Shown: positions 9,674-19,360, numbered from the stretch's first letter. The stretch: DNA of 64,000 nucleotides from a bacterium (GCA_905221385.1 CAJNCV010000009.1:1-64000); one strand, 5' to 3'. Notes: generated from the sequence alone by a model not told the origin. Translations and numbers: made by a program.

Positions 9674-10052
9674 TGTCAATCTCATTAATGGGATTGCGCT
9701 AGCTTTTGAGGGAGATGCAGTTTACTCCATGTATATCCGTCGCCATCTCATCCTTAAAGGCATGACCAAGCCCAATAAACTCCACCAAGAGGCGACTAAG
9801 TATGTATCTGCCAAGGCTCAGGCGCGCTTGCTTTCCCTCATGTTGGACGAGCAAGTCCTGACGGAAAAAGAAGAAGAAATCTACAAACGTGGTCGCAATA
9901 CCAATAGTCACACAAAGGCTAAAAATGCAGATGTCGTGACTTATCGTATGTCCACGGGATTTGAGGCGGTCATGGGCTATCTCCATCTGACTGAAAATCT
10001 GGAGCGTCTAGAGACCATAATTTCTTGGTGCATCCAAAAAGTGGAGGGCTAG
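9666..10052 (+). CDS. mrnC: Mini-ribonuclease III (23S rRNA maturation)
   Basis: 128 residues: a stand-alone RNase III catalytic domain without the double-stranded-RNA-binding domain, the architecture of Mini-III. The signature LINGIALAFEGDAVYSMYIRRHL is at the N-terminus and KRGRNTNSHTKAKNADVVTYRMSTGFEAVMGYL in the second half. The family trims 23S rRNA precursor ends. Translation begins at GTG 9666 inside the end of cysS. A PucR-like gene follows after 3 bases, so the three genes probably share a transcript. Confidence 0.93.
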   Translation: MIDVNLINGIALAFEGDAVYSMYIRRHLILKGMTKPNKLHQEATKYVSAKAQARLLSLMLDEQVLTEKEEEIYKRGRNTNSHTKAKNADVVTYRMSTGFEAVMGYLHLTENLERLETIISWCIQKVEG

Positions 10053-10055
10053 GAT

Positions 10056-10925
10056 ATGATTGCAAAGGAATTACAAGACTGGTTTCCTGAAGCTCAGATT
10101 TCAGATCAGCCAGTAGAGAAACCAGGCTATCTCACTCTCCCTTTAGCTTCTCAACAGTGGATTTTACTGGAGGAAACTGGGCTCAGCGAGCGTGAAAAGC
10201 AGTTGGTTGCCCTTTTGACCCAGCAGGAGCAGGCTCGTTCACTCAATCCTTGGTATCCCTATCTGATTGAGGGTAAGGGGCAGGCACCGCAAACATTTAA
10301 AAAAATTCAGCTGGTTTATTGCCATCTTTCCTATTTCCAACAGGAAAATCTAGCTTCTTGGCTAGACATGATGCGGACTCTTTTTCCCAACTGCCAAACA
10401 GTGCTACAGGTCGGTGCTCAGGATTATGTATTTGTTCTTCAACAAGATAAGTACAGCTCTGTCCGCTCGATCTTATCCGATACGATTGAGGCAGTAGAGT
10501 ATGACTTTGGTCTTCGTCTATCTATCATGTTGGGGCAGGTTTGGTCTCAGGCAGGCCCTCAAACCCTATCAGACTTGATCAAAGCAGAGCGGGACTTGTT
10601 TAAGGCTTGGTGGCGTCAGGGTCACCAAGGTGTTCACACCTTTTCACAACTCTATCTTTGGAGTATGGGAGAAAGACTAGTGGACCTGAGAGTCATTAAA
10701 GAATGCCTGCATCAGATGATTATGGATCAGGATCAGATTCAGGAAATTATCCTTTCTCTTTGGGAAAACAGTGCTGTCTTAACTAAAACTGCCCAGCAAC
10801 TCTACCTGCATCGCAATTCTCTTCAATACAAGATTGATAAATGGGAAGAATTAACAGGGCTTCAGTTGAAGGAGTTGACGGATCTCACCTTGTGCTATCA
10901 GTTGATTTTACCAGATATTCTCTAA
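10056..10925 (+). CDS. PucR/CdaR-like helix-turn-helix regulator
   Basis: 289 residues. The C-terminal segment SAVLTKTAQQLYLHRNSLQYKIDKWEELTGLQL (about 240-275) is the HTH_30 domain of PucR/CdaR-type regulators. The N-terminal two thirds is poorly conserved and may be a ligand or GGDEF-like domain. It is a likely regulator of carbohydrate or purine use. It sits 3 bases after mrnC and just before msmK, the shared ATPase of sugar ABC importers. Control of msmK is possible but unproven, and a terminator separates them. The inducer cannot be read from the sequence. Confidence 0.75.
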   Translation: MIAKELQDWFPEAQISDQPVEKPGYLTLPLASQQWILLEETGLSEREKQLVALLTQQEQARSLNPWYPYLIEGKGQAPQTFKKIQLVYCHLSYFQQENLASWLDMMRTLFPNCQTVLQVGAQDYVFVLQQDKYSSVRSILSDTIEAVEYDFGLRLSIMLGQVWSQAGPQTLSDLIKAERDLFKAWWRQGHQGVHTFSQLYLWSMGERLVDLRVIKECLHQMIMDQDQIQEIILSLWENSAVLTKTAQQLYLHRNSLQYKIDKWEELTGLQLKELTDLTLCYQLILPDIL

Positions 10926-10962
10926 AGTTTTGTGCAAGTTGCACAGAACTTTTTTATTTTTT
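10926..10962 (+). terminator. Terminator after the PucR-like gene
   Basis: The stem AGTTTTGTGC / GCACAGAACT with an AAGTT loop is followed by a long T-run, starting right after the stop codon. Confidence 0.9.
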
Positions 10963-10982
10963 TGGTCACCTTGCCATAGAAA

Positions 10983-11005
10983 TGTAAAGCGTTTTCATTT
11001 ATAAT
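10983..11005 (+). promoter_or_regulatory. msmK promoter with a cre-like CcpA site
   Basis: A -10 box TATAAT (11000-11005) is directly preceded by GTAAAGCGTTTTCA. The right half and CG centre match a catabolite-responsive element, while the left half is off by one base spacing. The site overlaps the expected -35 to -10 region, so CcpA would repress. CcpA control fits msmK's role in secondary sugar uptake. Imperfect match, so moderate confidence. Confidence 0.55.
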
Positions 11006-11038
11006 AAGACTATCAAAAGGCAAAAGGAGTTCACCTCG

Positions 11039-12169
11039 ATGGTAGAATTAAATCTTAAAAACATTTACAAAAGATATCCAAACAGCGAACACTATTCAGT
11101 TGAAGACTTCAACTTGGACATCAAAGATAAAGAATTTATCGTTTTTGTAGGTCCTTCAGGATGTGGTAAATCAACAACTCTTCGTATGATTGCTGGTCTT
11201 GAAGATATCACAGAAGGTACTGCATCTATCGATGGCGTGGTTGTCAATGACGTAGCTCCAAAAGACCGTGACATCGCCATGGTATTCCAAAACTACGCTC
11301 TTTACCCACACATGACTGTGTATGACAACATGGCTTTCGGTTTGAAATTGCGTAAGTACAGCAAAGAAGACATCGACAAGCGTGTGCAAGAAGCTGCAGC
11401 AATCCTTGGTTTGAAAGAATTCTTGGATCGTAAACCAGCTGACCTTTCAGGTGGTCAACGTCAACGTGTTGCCATGGGTCGTGCCATTGTCCGTGATGCA
11501 AAAGTATTCTTGATGGACGAACCTTTGTCAAACTTGGATGCCAAACTTCGTGTATCTATGCGTGCTGAAATTGCGAAGATTCACCGTCGTATCGGAGCTA
11601 CAACTATCTACGTAACCCACGACCAAACAGAAGCGATGACTCTTGCAGACCGTATCGTTATCATGTCAGCAACTAAGAACCCTGCTGGTACAGGTACTAT
11701 CGGACGTGTTGAACAAATCGGAACTCCTCAAGAAGTTTACAAAAACCCAGTTAACAAATTTGTAGCAGGATTTATCGGAAGCCCAGCTATGAACTTCATC
11801 AATGTGAAATTAGAAGGCAATGAAATTGTTTCTGACGGTTTCCGCTTGAAAGTGCCAGAAGGTGCTTTGAAAGTTCTTCGTGAAAAAGGCTATGAAGGTA
11901 AAGAATTGATCTTCGGTATTCGTCCAGAGGACGTGAATGCAGAACCTGCTTTCCTTGAAACATTCCCAGAATCAGTTGTCAAAGCTACTATCTCAGTATC
12001 AGAATTGCTTGGTTCAGAATCTCACCTTTACTGCCAAGTTGGTAAAGATGAATTTGTTGCCAAAGTGGATGCTCGTGACTACTTGCAAACAGGTGCAACA
12101 GTTGAACTTGGATTTGACTTGAACAAAGCACACTTCTTCGATGTAGAAACTGAAAGAACAGTCTACTAA
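11039..12169 (+). CDS. msmK: Multi-sugar ABC transporter ATPase MsmK
   Basis: 376 residues. Shared ATP-hydrolysing subunit of CUT1 sugar importers (raffinose, maltodextrin, sialic acid and others in streptococci). Walker [10 protein letters not shown] (about residue 38), Q-loop [18 protein letters not shown], signature [16 protein letters not shown], Walker [17 protein letters not shown] and switch His [14 protein letters not shown] are all present. A C-terminal TOBE/regulatory domain runs from about residue 240. AAAAGGAG precedes the ATG. It is monocistronic, bounded by terminators on both sides, as expected for an ATPase serving several unlinked importers. Confidence 0.95.
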   Translation: MVELNLKNIYKRYPNSEHYSVEDFNLDIKDKEFIVFVGPSGCGKSTTLRMIAGLEDITEGTASIDGVVVNDVAPKDRDIAMVFQNYALYPHMTVYDNMAFGLKLRKYSKEDIDKRVQEAAAILGLKEFLDRKPADLSGGQRQRVAMGRAIVRDAKVFLMDEPLSNLDAKLRVSMRAEIAKIHRRIGATTIYVTHDQTEAMTLADRIVIMSATKNPAGTGTIGRVEQIGTPQEVYKNPVNKFVAGFIGSPAMNFINVKLEGNEIVSDGFRLKVPEGALKVLREKGYEGKELIFGIRPEDVNAEPAFLETFPESVVKATISVSELLGSESHLYCQVGKDEFVAKVDARDYLQTGATVELGFDLNKAHFFDVETERTVY

Positions 12170-12183
12170 GCAAATGAAATGTC

Positions 12184-12218
12184 AAAACACTGCTAGATTT
12201 CTCTGGCAGTGTTTTTTA
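12184..12218 (+). terminator. msmK terminator
   Basis: The stem AAAACACTGC / GCAGTGTTTT is followed by T residues, 15 bases after the msmK stop. Confidence 0.9.
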
Positions 12219-12306
12219 ATGATTGGTATTGGCATGAAAACAGGCTTTTCTAGTTTTAATATTCTTAAAAAAGTGATAAAATGGTAGGAAGAATTGGAGA
12301 GTATAG

Positions 12307-14523
12307 ATGCCGAAAGAAGTGAATTTGACGGGCGATCAGGTAGTCGCTTTAACGAAAGAATATTTAACAAAGGAAGACGTTGCTTTTGTACAAAAAGCAT
12401 TGATTTATGCAGTTGATTGTCATAGTGGGCAGTTTCGGAAATCAGGTGAGCCCTATATTATCCATCCCATTCAGGTAGCAGGAATTTTGGCTAAGCTCAA
12501 GCTGGATGCCGTAACCGTTGCCTGTGGTTTTTTGCATGACGTTGTTGAAGACACAGATGCGACACTGGATGATCTGGAGAGAGAGTTCGGTCATGATGTT
12601 CGGATTATCGTTGATGGTGTGACCAAGCTTGGTAAGGTTGAGTACAAATCACTCGAGGAACAATTGGCTGAAAATCACCGCAAGATGCTTATGGCCATGT
12701 CTGAGGATATCCGTGTTATTTTGGTTAAATTATCGGACCGTTTACACAATATGCGGACTCTCAAACACCTTCGAAAGGACAAGCAAGAACGTATCTCCAG
12801 AGAAACCATGGAAATTTACGCACCACTTGCTCATCGTCTAGGGATTTCCAGTGTCAAGTGGGAGTTGGAAGATCTATCTTTCCGTTATCTCAATCCAACT
12901 GAGTTTTACAAGATCACCCACATGATGAAGGAAAAACGCAGAGAGCGTGAGGCTCTGGTCGATGAAGTTGTGACAAAGTTAGAGGAGTACACTTCCGAAC
13001 GCAATCTAAAAGGGAAAATCTATGGCCGTCCCAAGCATATCTACTCTATCTATCGCAAAATGCAGGATAAGAAGAAACGCTTTGAGGAAATTTATGACCT
13101 AATTGCCATCCGCTGTATCTTAGATACCCAGAGTGATGTTTACGCTATGCTGGGTTATGTGCATGAGCTTTGGAAACCTATGCCAGGCCGCTTCAAAGAC
13201 TATATCGCTAATCGTAAGGCCAACGGTTACCAGTCTATCCATACGACCGTCTATGGACCAAAAGGACCGATTGAATTCCAGATTCGGACCAAGGAAATGC
13301 ACGAAGTGGCTGAGTACGGGGTTGCGGCTCACTGGGCTTATAAGAAAGGCATTAAAGGGCAGGTCAACAGCAAGGAATCTGCTATTGGGATGAACTGGAT
13401 CAAGGAGATGATGGAGCTCCAAGACCAGGCTGATGATGCCAAGGAATTTGTGGACTCTGTTAAAGAAAACTATCTGGCGGAGGAGATTTATGTCTTTACT
13501 CCTGATGGTGCAGTTCGTTCCCTTCCGAAAGATTCAGGACCGATTGATTTTGCCTATGAAATTCATACCAAAGTCGGTGAAAAAGCAACTGGTGCCAAGG
13601 TCAATGGCCGTATGGTTCCGCTGACAACCAAGCTCAAGACAGGGGATCAGGTTGAAATTATCACCAATCCCAACTCCTTTGGTCCGAGTCGTGACTGGCT
13701 CAACATGGTCAAGACCAGCAAGGCGCGCAACAAGATTCGTCAGTTCTTTAAAAATCAAGACAAGGAATTATCCGTTAACAAGGGCCGTGAAATGTTGATG
13801 GCTCAGTTCCAAGAAAACGGCTATATAGCCAATAAGTTTATGGACAAGCGTCATATGGACGAGGTTCTTCAAAAGACCAGCTACAAGACAGAAGAGGCTC
13901 TCTATGCAGCTATTGGTTTTGGAGAAATTGGTGCTATTACGATCTTTAACCGTTTGACCGAAAAGGAACGTCGTGAGGAAGAACGCGCCAAGGCCAAGGC
14001 GGAAGCAGAAGAGCTTGTCAAAGGTGGCGAAGTTAAGGTCGAAAACAAAGAAACCCTCAAGGTCAAGCATGAGGGTGGTGTGGTCATTGAAGGTGCTTCA
14101 GGTCTCTTAGTGCGGATTGCTAAGTGTTGCAATCCAGTTCCGGGTGACGACATTGTCGGCTACATTACCAAGGGACGAGGTGTAGCTATTCACCGTGTGG
14201 ATTGTATGAATCTACGTGCCCAAGAAAACTACGAGCAACGTCTCCTTGATGTGGAATGGGAAGATCAATTCTCAAGCAAGGAATACACTGCCCACATCGA
14301 TATCTATGGTCTCAACCGTACAGGGCTTTTGAACGATGTTTTACAAGTTCTCTCCAACACAACTAAGAATATCTCGACCGTTAATGCTCAACCAACCAAG
14401 GATATGAAATTTGCCAATATCCATGTCTCCTTTGGTATTTCCAACCTCTCTACACTGACTACAGTCGTGGATAAGATTAAGAGTGTGCCTGAGGTCTACT
14501 CTGTCAAACGGACCAACGGCTAA
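12307..14523 (+). CDS. relA: Bifunctional (p)ppGpp synthetase/hydrolase (Rsh/RelA)
   Basis: 738 residues, the long RelA/SpoT homologue of Firmicutes and central enzyme of the stringent response. Domain order: HD hydrolase (about 45-150, with [10 protein letters not shown]), synthetase (about 230-340, with [15 protein letters not shown] and [12 protein letters not shown]), TGS (about 390-450, [30 protein letters not shown]), helical/zinc-finger region with [24 protein letters not shown], and a C-terminal ACT domain (about 660-738). Both catalytic halves look intact. dtd follows after 29 bases, the conserved Firmicute pairing. Confidence 0.96.
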   Translation: MPKEVNLTGDQVVALTKEYLTKEDVAFVQKALIYAVDCHSGQFRKSGEPYIIHPIQVAGILAKLKLDAVTVACGFLHDVVEDTDATLDDLEREFGHDVRIIVDGVTKLGKVEYKSLEEQLAENHRKMLMAMSEDIRVILVKLSDRLHNMRTLKHLRKDKQERISRETMEIYAPLAHRLGISSVKWELEDLSFRYLNPTEFYKITHMMKEKRREREALVDEVVTKLEEYTSERNLKGKIYGRPKHIYSIYRKMQDKKKRFEEIYDLIAIRCILDTQSDVYAMLGYVHELWKPMPGRFKDYIANRKANGYQSIHTTVYGPKGPIEFQIRTKEMHEVAEYGVAAHWAYKKGIKGQVNSKESAIGMNWIKEMMELQDQADDAKEFVDSVKENYLAEEIYVFTPDGAVRSLPKDSGPIDFAYEIHTKVGEKATGAKVNGRMVPLTTKLKTGDQVEIITNPNSFGPSRDWLNMVKTSKARNKIRQFFKNQDKELSVNKGREMLMAQFQENGYIANKFMDKRHMDEVLQKTSYKTEEALYAAIGFGEIGAITIFNRLTEKERREEERAKAKAEAEELVKGGEVKVENKETLKVKHEGGVVIEGASGLLVRIAKCCNPVPGDDIVGYITKGRGVAIHRVDCMNLRAQENYEQRLLDVEWEDQFSSKEYTAHIDIYGLNRTGLLNDVLQVLSNTTKNISTVNAQPTKDMKFANIHVSFGISNLSTLTTVVDKIKSVPEVYSVKRTNG

Positions 14524-14552
14524 TTCTCCCCTCAGTTACTAGAAAGGCTATT

Positions 14553-14996
14553 ATGAAAATCATTATCCAACGGGTTAAAAAAGCCCAAGTGAGTATCGAA
14601 GGTCAGGTTCATGGAAAAATCAATCAGGGGCTCTTATTACTGGTCGGTGTTGGCCCAGAGGACCAAGAGGAAGATTTGGACTATGCTGTCCGAAAGCTTG
14701 TCAATATGCGGATTTTTTCAGATGCAGAAGGCAAGATGAACCTGTCTGTCAAGGATATTGAGGGGGAAATCCTTTCTATTTCTCAGTTTACCCTCTTTGC
14801 AGATACTAAGAAGGGCAATCGTCCAGCCTTTATAGGTGCAGCCAAGCCTGATAGGGCATCAGATTTCTATGATGCTCTCAATCAAAAGCTAGCGCAAGAA
14901 GTGCCCGTTCAGACAGGTATTTTTGGAGCGGATATGCAGGTTGAGCTGGTCAATGACGGACCTGTTACCATTATCCTAGATACTAAAAATAGATAA
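14553..14996 (+). CDS. dtd: D-aminoacyl-tRNA deacylase
   Basis: 147 residues, the usual length. It removes D-amino acids mis-charged onto tRNA. The N-terminal [18 protein letters not shown], the catalytic [20 protein letters not shown] block and the [12 protein letters not shown]-terminal motif are conserved. It is expected to be co-transcribed with relA and is closed by a terminator just downstream. Confidence 0.96.
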   Translation: MKIIIQRVKKAQVSIEGQVHGKINQGLLLLVGVGPEDQEEDLDYAVRKLVNMRIFSDAEGKMNLSVKDIEGEILSISQFTLFADTKKGNRPAFIGAAKPDRASDFYDALNQKLAQEVPVQTGIFGADMQVELVNDGPVTIILDTKNR

Positions 14997-15001
14997 GAAA
15001 G

Positions 15002-15027
15002 ACCAAGCCAGCCGGCTTGGTTTTTCT
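15002..15027 (+). terminator. relA-dtd terminator
   Basis: The stem ACCAAGCC / GGCTTGGT with an AGCC loop is followed by TTTTTCTC. It lies between dtd and a convergent membrane-protein gene. Confidence 0.9.
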
Positions 15028-15033
15028 CATCAA

Positions 15034-15447
15034 TCATAAAATACTCCAAAAAGAAATCGGTTCTTGATAGGCCTTGGGGGAATCTTGTTTCAGGCTTTGG
15101 CTTATGCGATAGGAAGGAATCAGATGACCTAGGATTAGGAGAATTCCCTTGAGGAAAAGTGGGACACCACTTAAACAGATCAAGGAGAGAATCATCAGGC
15201 TATCCCATAGGAGGATTTGTAAGGCAAAACGCCAAAATCTCGGTCTAATCTGGGAATAGAGTTGACTAAAGTGGTCACAAAGTTGGTTAGAAAGATAAGT
15301 CAGTAGCACAGGATGAAAGAAAATGAGCCAACTGCTATAAATCAAAATCCAATCCCAAGTAAGCCCCTCTTTAAATGTCAAAAATGCCAGCATGATTCCA
15401 TCGATGACAAGGACTTGAATGGTTTTGATATAGATGATTTTTTTCAT
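15034..15447 (-). CDS. Small four-helix membrane protein (paralogue 1)
   Basis: 137 residues, about four membrane-spanning segments separated by short loops (MKKIIYIKTIQVLVIDGIMLAFL; WDWILIYSSWLIFFHPVLLTYLS; FALQILLWDSLMILSLICL; LKGILLILGHLI). It has no recognised domain. It matches the neighbouring upstream gene in length, topology and C-terminal ending (SFWSIL versus SLWECL), so the two are a tandem duplication. Both are transcribed leftward with an 18-base gap. Function unknown. Confidence 0.8.
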   Translation of the reverse strand: MKKIIYIKTIQVLVIDGIMLAFLTFKEGLTWDWILIYSSWLIFFHPVLLTYLSNQLCDHFSQLYSQIRPRFWRFALQILLWDSLMILSLICLSGVPLFLKGILLILGHLIPSYRISQSLKQDSPKAYQEPISFWSIL

Positions 15448-15465
15448 GCTAAAACCTCCTTTTTC

Positions 15466-15879
15466 TTAGAGGCACTCCCATAAAGAGATGTGTTTGTCGT
15501 AAAAGTCAGGATAGTTTTCTCTTAGGTAGTTAGTCGTCGTATAATAAAAAGTAGAATGGAAAGCAGTGACAATTGGCATAAGAGATGAAAAACGATGAGA
15601 ACTAACGAAGGCTAAAAGGACAAAAAATAGAAAATCAATGGAGAGAACCCCTAAATAGTAGAAGTGAATCTTTTTATTGATTTGAGGATAAATCTCAGCG
15701 AATTGATGTTTGAGTCGGTTGAACAAGCGAAATAGCAGGAGTCCTTGAGTAAGGAGGAAAATAAAACCAGAGAGCAAGAGGCAGTCCAAAGATATCTCGG
15801 GTCTAGTTGTAAAAAATACAAATAGTAGCAAATCCATGACTGCAATTGCTACAAAATGGATTCTAAAGAGATTTTTCAT
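15466..15879 (-). CDS. Small four-helix membrane protein (paralogue 2)
   Basis: 137 residues, about four hydrophobic segments (IHFVAIAVMDLLLFVFF; LLLSGFIFLLTQGLLLFRLF; YYLGVLSIDFLFFVLLAF; a last weaker one). The cytoplasmic-looking stretch FNRLKHQFAEIYPQINKK aligns with LSNQLCDHFSQLYSQIRPR of the downstream paralogue. GGGAGGTCATCC upstream supplies the ribosome site. No enzyme motif was found. It is the first gene of a two-gene leftward unit. Confidence 0.8.
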   Translation of the reverse strand: MKNLFRIHFVAIAVMDLLLFVFFTTRPEISLDCLLLSGFIFLLTQGLLLFRLFNRLKHQFAEIYPQINKKIHFYYLGVLSIDFLFFVLLAFVSSHRFSSLMPIVTAFHSTFYYTTTNYLRENYPDFYDKHISLWECL

Positions 15880-15940
15880 AGGATGACCTCCCTCTTTTAT
15901 CTAGCTTTATTCTACACCAAACCAATGAGAGTTACAACTA

Positions 15941-16082
15941 ATACTCAATGAAAATCAAAAAGCAAACTAGGAAGCTAGCCACAGGTTGCTCAAAGCACTG
16001 CTTTGAGGTTGTAGATAGTCAGTTACATATATCTACGGCAAGGCGAAGCTGACGTGGTTTGAAGAGATTTTCGAAGAGTATA
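15941..16082 (-). repeat. BOX element
   Basis: About 142 bases. It starts ATACTCAATGAAAATCAAA and ends TTTTCGAAGAGTAT, with CTACGGCAAGGCGAAGCTGA inside, which differs by one base from the standard BOX-A fingerprint sequence. The boxA end lies to the right, so the element reads on the minus strand. It has an extra middle segment (GCTCAAAGCACTGCTTTGAG hairpin). BOX elements are non-coding, mobilisable repeats typical of S. pneumoniae and close relatives. Confidence 0.9.
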
Positions 16083-16152
16083 AAATGATAATAAATAGTA
16101 GAAGGAAGATTCTATTAAGTCGTCTTGCTTTCTTTATTTGAGTTTCCTTCTG

Positions 16153-16860
16153 TTATCTATCTTCTTTGTCATTCCAGACAAATAAAGCTCCGATTGCATT
16201 GAGGATATAAAAGATGTATTTACCGATATTAGCGAAGTTGCCTTGAATGCCAGCCTTTGTCAGCTGCACAAAATTGTAAATCAACCAAAATCCCCACTGA
16301 GTTGTCAGTTTCAATGCGTTTAAAGCATTGGCAATGAGGGACAGTGCAAAGGCAATAGTTGTCACGTAGGCAAGGAGATTCATCTTTCCTCCATAGCCGA
16401 TATAGTTGGTCACAAAGGCAAAGAGGAAGGCGATGATTGAAATGATGATGGCTGCCAATGTTACCTGTTTTTGGCTCATTTGGTTGGGTCTACCTTCTTG
16501 CGAAGCTTCCCATTTCTTAATAGCAAAGGTATAGATGAGAAAGGTAACAGGATAGGTGATAATGGCCGCCTTATTTCCAAGGATATAATCAATGGTACCA
16601 GACAAAATCGTATTGACAATGCCAAAGTAATTTCCCCATTTGCTTAATTTTCCCGTGAAACGAGTGGACAACATGGAAATCCCAACGTTGGTTACGGAAA
16701 TCAATCCAAAGGGAACAAGTGCAGTCCATGGTCCCCAGTCTACAAATTTGTCGAGACGTGAGTTGAGGTAACCAGATGCAATCGCAATCCCAACGACCAA
16801 AGCAACCCCGAAAAGGTCAAACCATTTGGATGTCGCAAAAATTTTTAGTGATTTTTTCAT
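16153..16860 (-). CDS. PnuC-like nicotinamide-nucleoside transporter family protein
   Basis: 235 residues with about seven hydrophobic segments. The C-terminal part (TTQWGFWLIYNFVQLTKAGIQGNFANIGKYIFYILNAIGALFVWND) carries the W-x-x-W/IYNF and FYxxNAxGxxxW features of PnuC transporters. These move nicotinamide riboside across the membrane for NAD salvage. The substrate is inferred from family. No NAD-pathway gene is adjacent. A terminator separates it from upstream psaR, so it is probably its own unit. Confidence 0.75.
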   Translation of the reverse strand: MKKSLKIFATSKWFDLFGVALVVGIAIASGYLNSRLDKFVDWGPWTALVPFGLISVTNVGISMLSTRFTGKLSKWGNYFGIVNTILSGTIDYILGNKAAIITYPVTFLIYTFAIKKWEASQEGRPNQMSQKQVTLAAIIISIIAFLFAFVTNYIGYGGKMNLLAYVTTIAFALSLIANALNALKLTTQWGFWLIYNFVQLTKAGIQGNFANIGKYIFYILNAIGALFVWNDKEDR

Positions 16861-16924
16861 ATGTTAAACTATCTTTCTTTTTTAACAAATATTCTACAAC
16901 TAAATGAAAGTAAAATCAAATGAT

Positions 16925-16957
16925 AGAAATAAAACCCTGAAAATAAAATTTTCAGGG
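16925..16957 (-). terminator. psaR terminator
   Basis: The stem CCCTGAAAAT / ATTTTCAGGG with an AAA loop is followed on the minus strand by TTTTATTT. It lies between psaR and the PnuC-like gene. Confidence 0.85.
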
Positions 16958-16978
16958 GTGGTTGGGGTACTTGAGAAA

Positions 16979-17629
16979 TTAATTGATTTTTTCGACATAG
17001 AGTTGTTTGGCGATATCAATGCTAACTTGGAGGTCTTCACCTTTGTTGACCAGAGTAAAGCTATTGGAAAAGCTATCAAACTGCTTGACTTGGAGTTGGT
17101 CACCGATATGAATTGCGTGTTTTTCTAGATATTTAAGTAGTTCAAAGCTATCATGAACACGAGTCAGGAGATAGGTTCCAGCTTCCTGGACGGCTGCTAG
17201 TGGTAGGTTGTTGATTTCGACCAAGAGCTCTCCCTTGGCTGGGATGGTTCCTCCGTGGGGACAGGTTTTAGGGAAACCCAGCAGTTTATCCAGTCTTTCT
17301 ACAAAGAGGTCGGATACAGTGTGCTCTAGAACTTCAGCTTCCTCGTGGATTTGATCGCTAGTATAGTCCAGATGGTGAACTAGAAAGACTTCAATCAACC
17401 GGTGTTTGCGATAGAGTTCTGAGACCAGTTTGAGACCAATATCTGTTAATAGATAGCCGTTCTCCTTATCCTTGAGGATGAGATTTTCACTTTTCATGCG
17501 TTTGATCATCTCTGTTACGGCAGGTGGAGAGACTTGCATACGGGCAGCAATTTCTTTATTGGTGATTTTCTGCATCTCCGTACCGATTTCATAAATACAT
17601 TTTAGATAGTCTTCTTTATTTGGCGTCAT
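16979..17629 (-). CDS. psaR: Manganese-dependent DtxR/MntR-family repressor PsaR
   Basis: 216 residues. Metal-sensing repressor of the psa manganese importer. Winged helix at the N-terminus (MTPNKEDYLKCIYEIGTEMQKITNKEIAARMQVSPPAVTEMIKRM), dimerisation/metal domain with VFLVHHLDYTSDQIHEEAEVLEHTVSD, and a C-terminal SH3-like FeoA domain. I chose ATG 17629 because AGAGG precedes it and known family members start MTPNKED; the open frame extends nine codons further. Its likely operator overlaps the psaB promoter at 20996-21013. Confidence 0.95.
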   Translation of the reverse strand: MTPNKEDYLKCIYEIGTEMQKITNKEIAARMQVSPPAVTEMIKRMKSENLILKDKENGYLLTDIGLKLVSELYRKHRLIEVFLVHHLDYTSDQIHEEAEVLEHTVSDLFVERLDKLLGFPKTCPHGGTIPAKGELLVEINNLPLAAVQEAGTYLLTRVHDSFELLKYLEKHAIHIGDQLQVKQFDSFSNSFTLVNKGEDLQVSIDIAKQLYVEKIN

Positions 17630-17666
17630 TCGTTTCCTCTTGTCTTTTCTCTCCATCTAGTATATC

Positions 17667-17690
17667 AAAAAAAGCTAGATTTCTCTAGCC
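17667..17690 (-). terminator. tpx terminator
   Basis: The stem GCTAGA / TCTAGC with a GAAA loop is followed by TTTTTTT on the minus strand, between tpx and psaR. Confidence 0.88.
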
Positions 17691-17712
17691 TTCTGCCCTA
17701 ATGGCTTTGATT

Positions 17713-18207
17713 TTAGTCCAGTTCTTTCACTGCAGCAATAGCAGCTTCAAAGTCTGGTTCCGTGTTGATGTTATCAACGTATTCTACGTAACGGATGACA
17801 TTATCAGTGTCGAGAACAAAGACGGCACGTGCAAGGAGATGCCATTCGTTGATCAAGAGGGCATAATCGCGCCCGAAAGAATGGTCAAAGTAGTCTGAAA
17901 GCATGATGGCATTGTCAAGGCCTTCAGCCCCACACCAGCGTCCTTGGGCAAATGGTAGGTCCATAGAAACGGTAAGAACGACGGTATTATCAAAGTTGGC
18001 AAGTTCTTGGTTGAAGCGACGTGTTTGCGTTGAGCAGATACCAGTATCGATAGAAGGGACAACACTCAAGACCTTTTTCTTCCCATCAAAGTCGGCAAGA
18101 CTTTTTTTAGAGAGATCGGTTGTAGTGAGGGAAAAGTCGAGCGCCTTGTCTCCGACTTGTAGTTGTTTACCTGTAAAGGTTACAGGATTTCCTAGAAAAG
18201 TGGTCAT
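17713..18207 (-). CDS. tpx: Thiol peroxidase (Tpx, PsaD)
   Basis: 164 residues, an atypical 2-Cys peroxiredoxin that detoxifies hydrogen peroxide. The peroxidatic Cys58 is in [15 protein letters not shown] and a resolving Cys is near residue 92 (GRWCGAEG). Its placement behind psaA links peroxide defence with manganese uptake, as in pneumococcus. It also has its own probable promoter on the minus strand (TTGGAA, 18 bases, TAAAAT) and a terminator separates it from psaA, so it can be expressed independently. Confidence 0.95.
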   Translation of the reverse strand: MTTFLGNPVTFTGKQLQVGDKALDFSLTTTDLSKKSLADFDGKKKVLSVVPSIDTGICSTQTRRFNQELANFDNTVVLTVSMDLPFAQGRWCGAEGLDNAIMLSDYFDHSFGRDYALLINEWHLLARAVFVLDTDNVIRYVEYVDNINTEPDFEAAIAAVKELD

Positions 18208-18283
18208 GAAACTACTCCATTCTTTTTTTCTTTCATTTTACCGAGAATTGTCAGATTTTTCCAATGATTTGACCGGAAAGTGT

Positions 18284-18317
18284 AAAAAAACGCCAATTCC
18301 GTGAGAACGACGTTTTT
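18284..18317 (-). terminator. Terminator between psaA/BOX and tpx
   Basis: AAAAACG / CGTTTTT arms enclose a TTC-CGTGA-GAA inner hairpin. The minus strand ends in a T-run (GCGTTTTTTTAC). It would end psaBCA transcripts upstream of the tpx promoter. Confidence 0.7.
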
Positions 18318-18326
18318 CAGAGGCTC

Positions 18327-18432
18327 ATACTCAATGAAAATCAAAGAGCAAACTAGAAAGCTAGCTGCAGGCTGCACTGGAGTACGGCAAGGCTAAGCTG
18401 ACACAGTTTGAATTTGATTTTCGAAGAGTATT
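18327..18432 (-). repeat. BOX element (short, A-C type)
   Basis: About 105 bases, beginning ATACTCAATGAAAATCAAAG and ending TTTTCGAAGAGTATT, with TACGGCAAGGCTAAGCTGAC inside. It lacks the middle segment seen in the 15.9-kb copy. It directly abuts the end of psaA, touching its stop codon, so it would lie in the 3' untranslated part of the psa transcript. Confidence 0.9.
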
Positions 18433-19360
18433 ATTTTGACAAACCTTCAGCAATCTTGTCAAGGTTGTATTTCATCATGTTGTAGTAGCTGTCGCCTTCT
18501 TTCCCTTCTTCAGCGATTGAGTCAGTAAAGATTTGTGCGTAGATTGGGATATTTGTGTCTTGTGAAACAGTCTTCATTGGACGGTCATCGACACTTGATT
18601 CAACAAAGAGTGATGGAACTTTTGTTTGGCGAAGTTTTTCAACCAAGGTCTTGATTTGTTCCGGTGTTCCTTCTTCTTCTGTGTTGATTTCCCAGATGTA
18701 GGCACTTGGAACTCCGTAAGCCTTAGAGAAGTATTTGAAGCATCCTTCGCTGGTTACGATGAGTTTCTTCTCAGCAGGGATATTGTTAAATTTCTCTTTG
18801 GCTTCCTTGTCCAGTTTGTCTAGTTTTTCAGTATAGTCTTTGAGATTTTTTTCGTAGAATTCCTTGTTGCTAGGGTCTTTTGCAATGAGCTGTTTAGCGA
18901 TATTTTTAGCATAAATCATCCCATTTTCAAGGTTGAGCCAAGCGTGTGGATCTTCTTTGCCTTTCTCGTTTTGGCCCTCAAGGTAGATAACATCAACGCC
19001 TTCGCTAACTGCAAAGTAGTCTTTGTTTTCAGTTTTCTTGGCATTTTCTACTAATTTGGTAAACCAAGCATTGCCACCTGTTTCAAGGTTGATACCGTTA
19101 TAGAAAATCAAATCAGCTTGAGAAGTTTTCTTAACGTCTTCAGGAAGTGGTTCGTATTCGTGTGGGTCTTGACCAACAGGAACGATACTGTGAAGATCAA
19201 TCTTGTCACCAGCGATATTTTTGGTAATATCAGCGATGATTGAGTTTGTAGCAACAACTTTTAGTTTTTGACCAGAAGTAGCATCTTTTTTTCCGCTAGC
19301 ACATGCTACAAGTGCAATGACGGAAAGAAAGAGTACAAGCAATGTACCTAATTTTTTCAT
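18431..19360 (-). CDS. psaA: Manganese-binding lipoprotein PsaA
   Basis: 309 residues, the solute-binding protein of the PsaBCA manganese importer and a surface lipoprotein. Signal peptide [20 protein letters not shown] with lipidation at Cys20. Cluster 9 binding-protein fold; expected metal ligands include His67 (GQDPHEYEP) and a second His in [13 protein letters not shown], with a Glu and Asp further on. Length and sequence match the pneumococcal adhesin/transport protein family. It is third in psaB-psaC-psaA and under the PsaR-type operator before psaB. Confidence 0.98.
   Translation of the reverse strand: MKKLGTLLVLFLSVIALVACASGKKDATSGQKLKVVATNSIIADITKNIAGDKIDLHSIVPVGQDPHEYEPLPEDVKKTSQADLIFYNGINLETGGNAWFTKLVENAKKTENKDYFAVSEGVDVIYLEGQNEKGKEDPHAWLNLENGMIYAKNIAKQLIAKDPSNKEFYEKNLKDYTEKLDKLDKEAKEKFNNIPAEKKLIVTSEGCFKYFSKAYGVPSAYIWEINTEEEGTPEQIKTLVEKLRQTKVPSLFVESSVDDRPMKTVSQDTNIPIYAQIFTDSIAEEGKEGDSYYNMMKYNLDKIAEGLSK

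Noticed and set aside
15941..18432. CRISPR-like repeat pair
   Set aside because: The two similar sequences are BOX elements about 2.3 kb apart with a gene cluster between, not regular short repeats with spacers.
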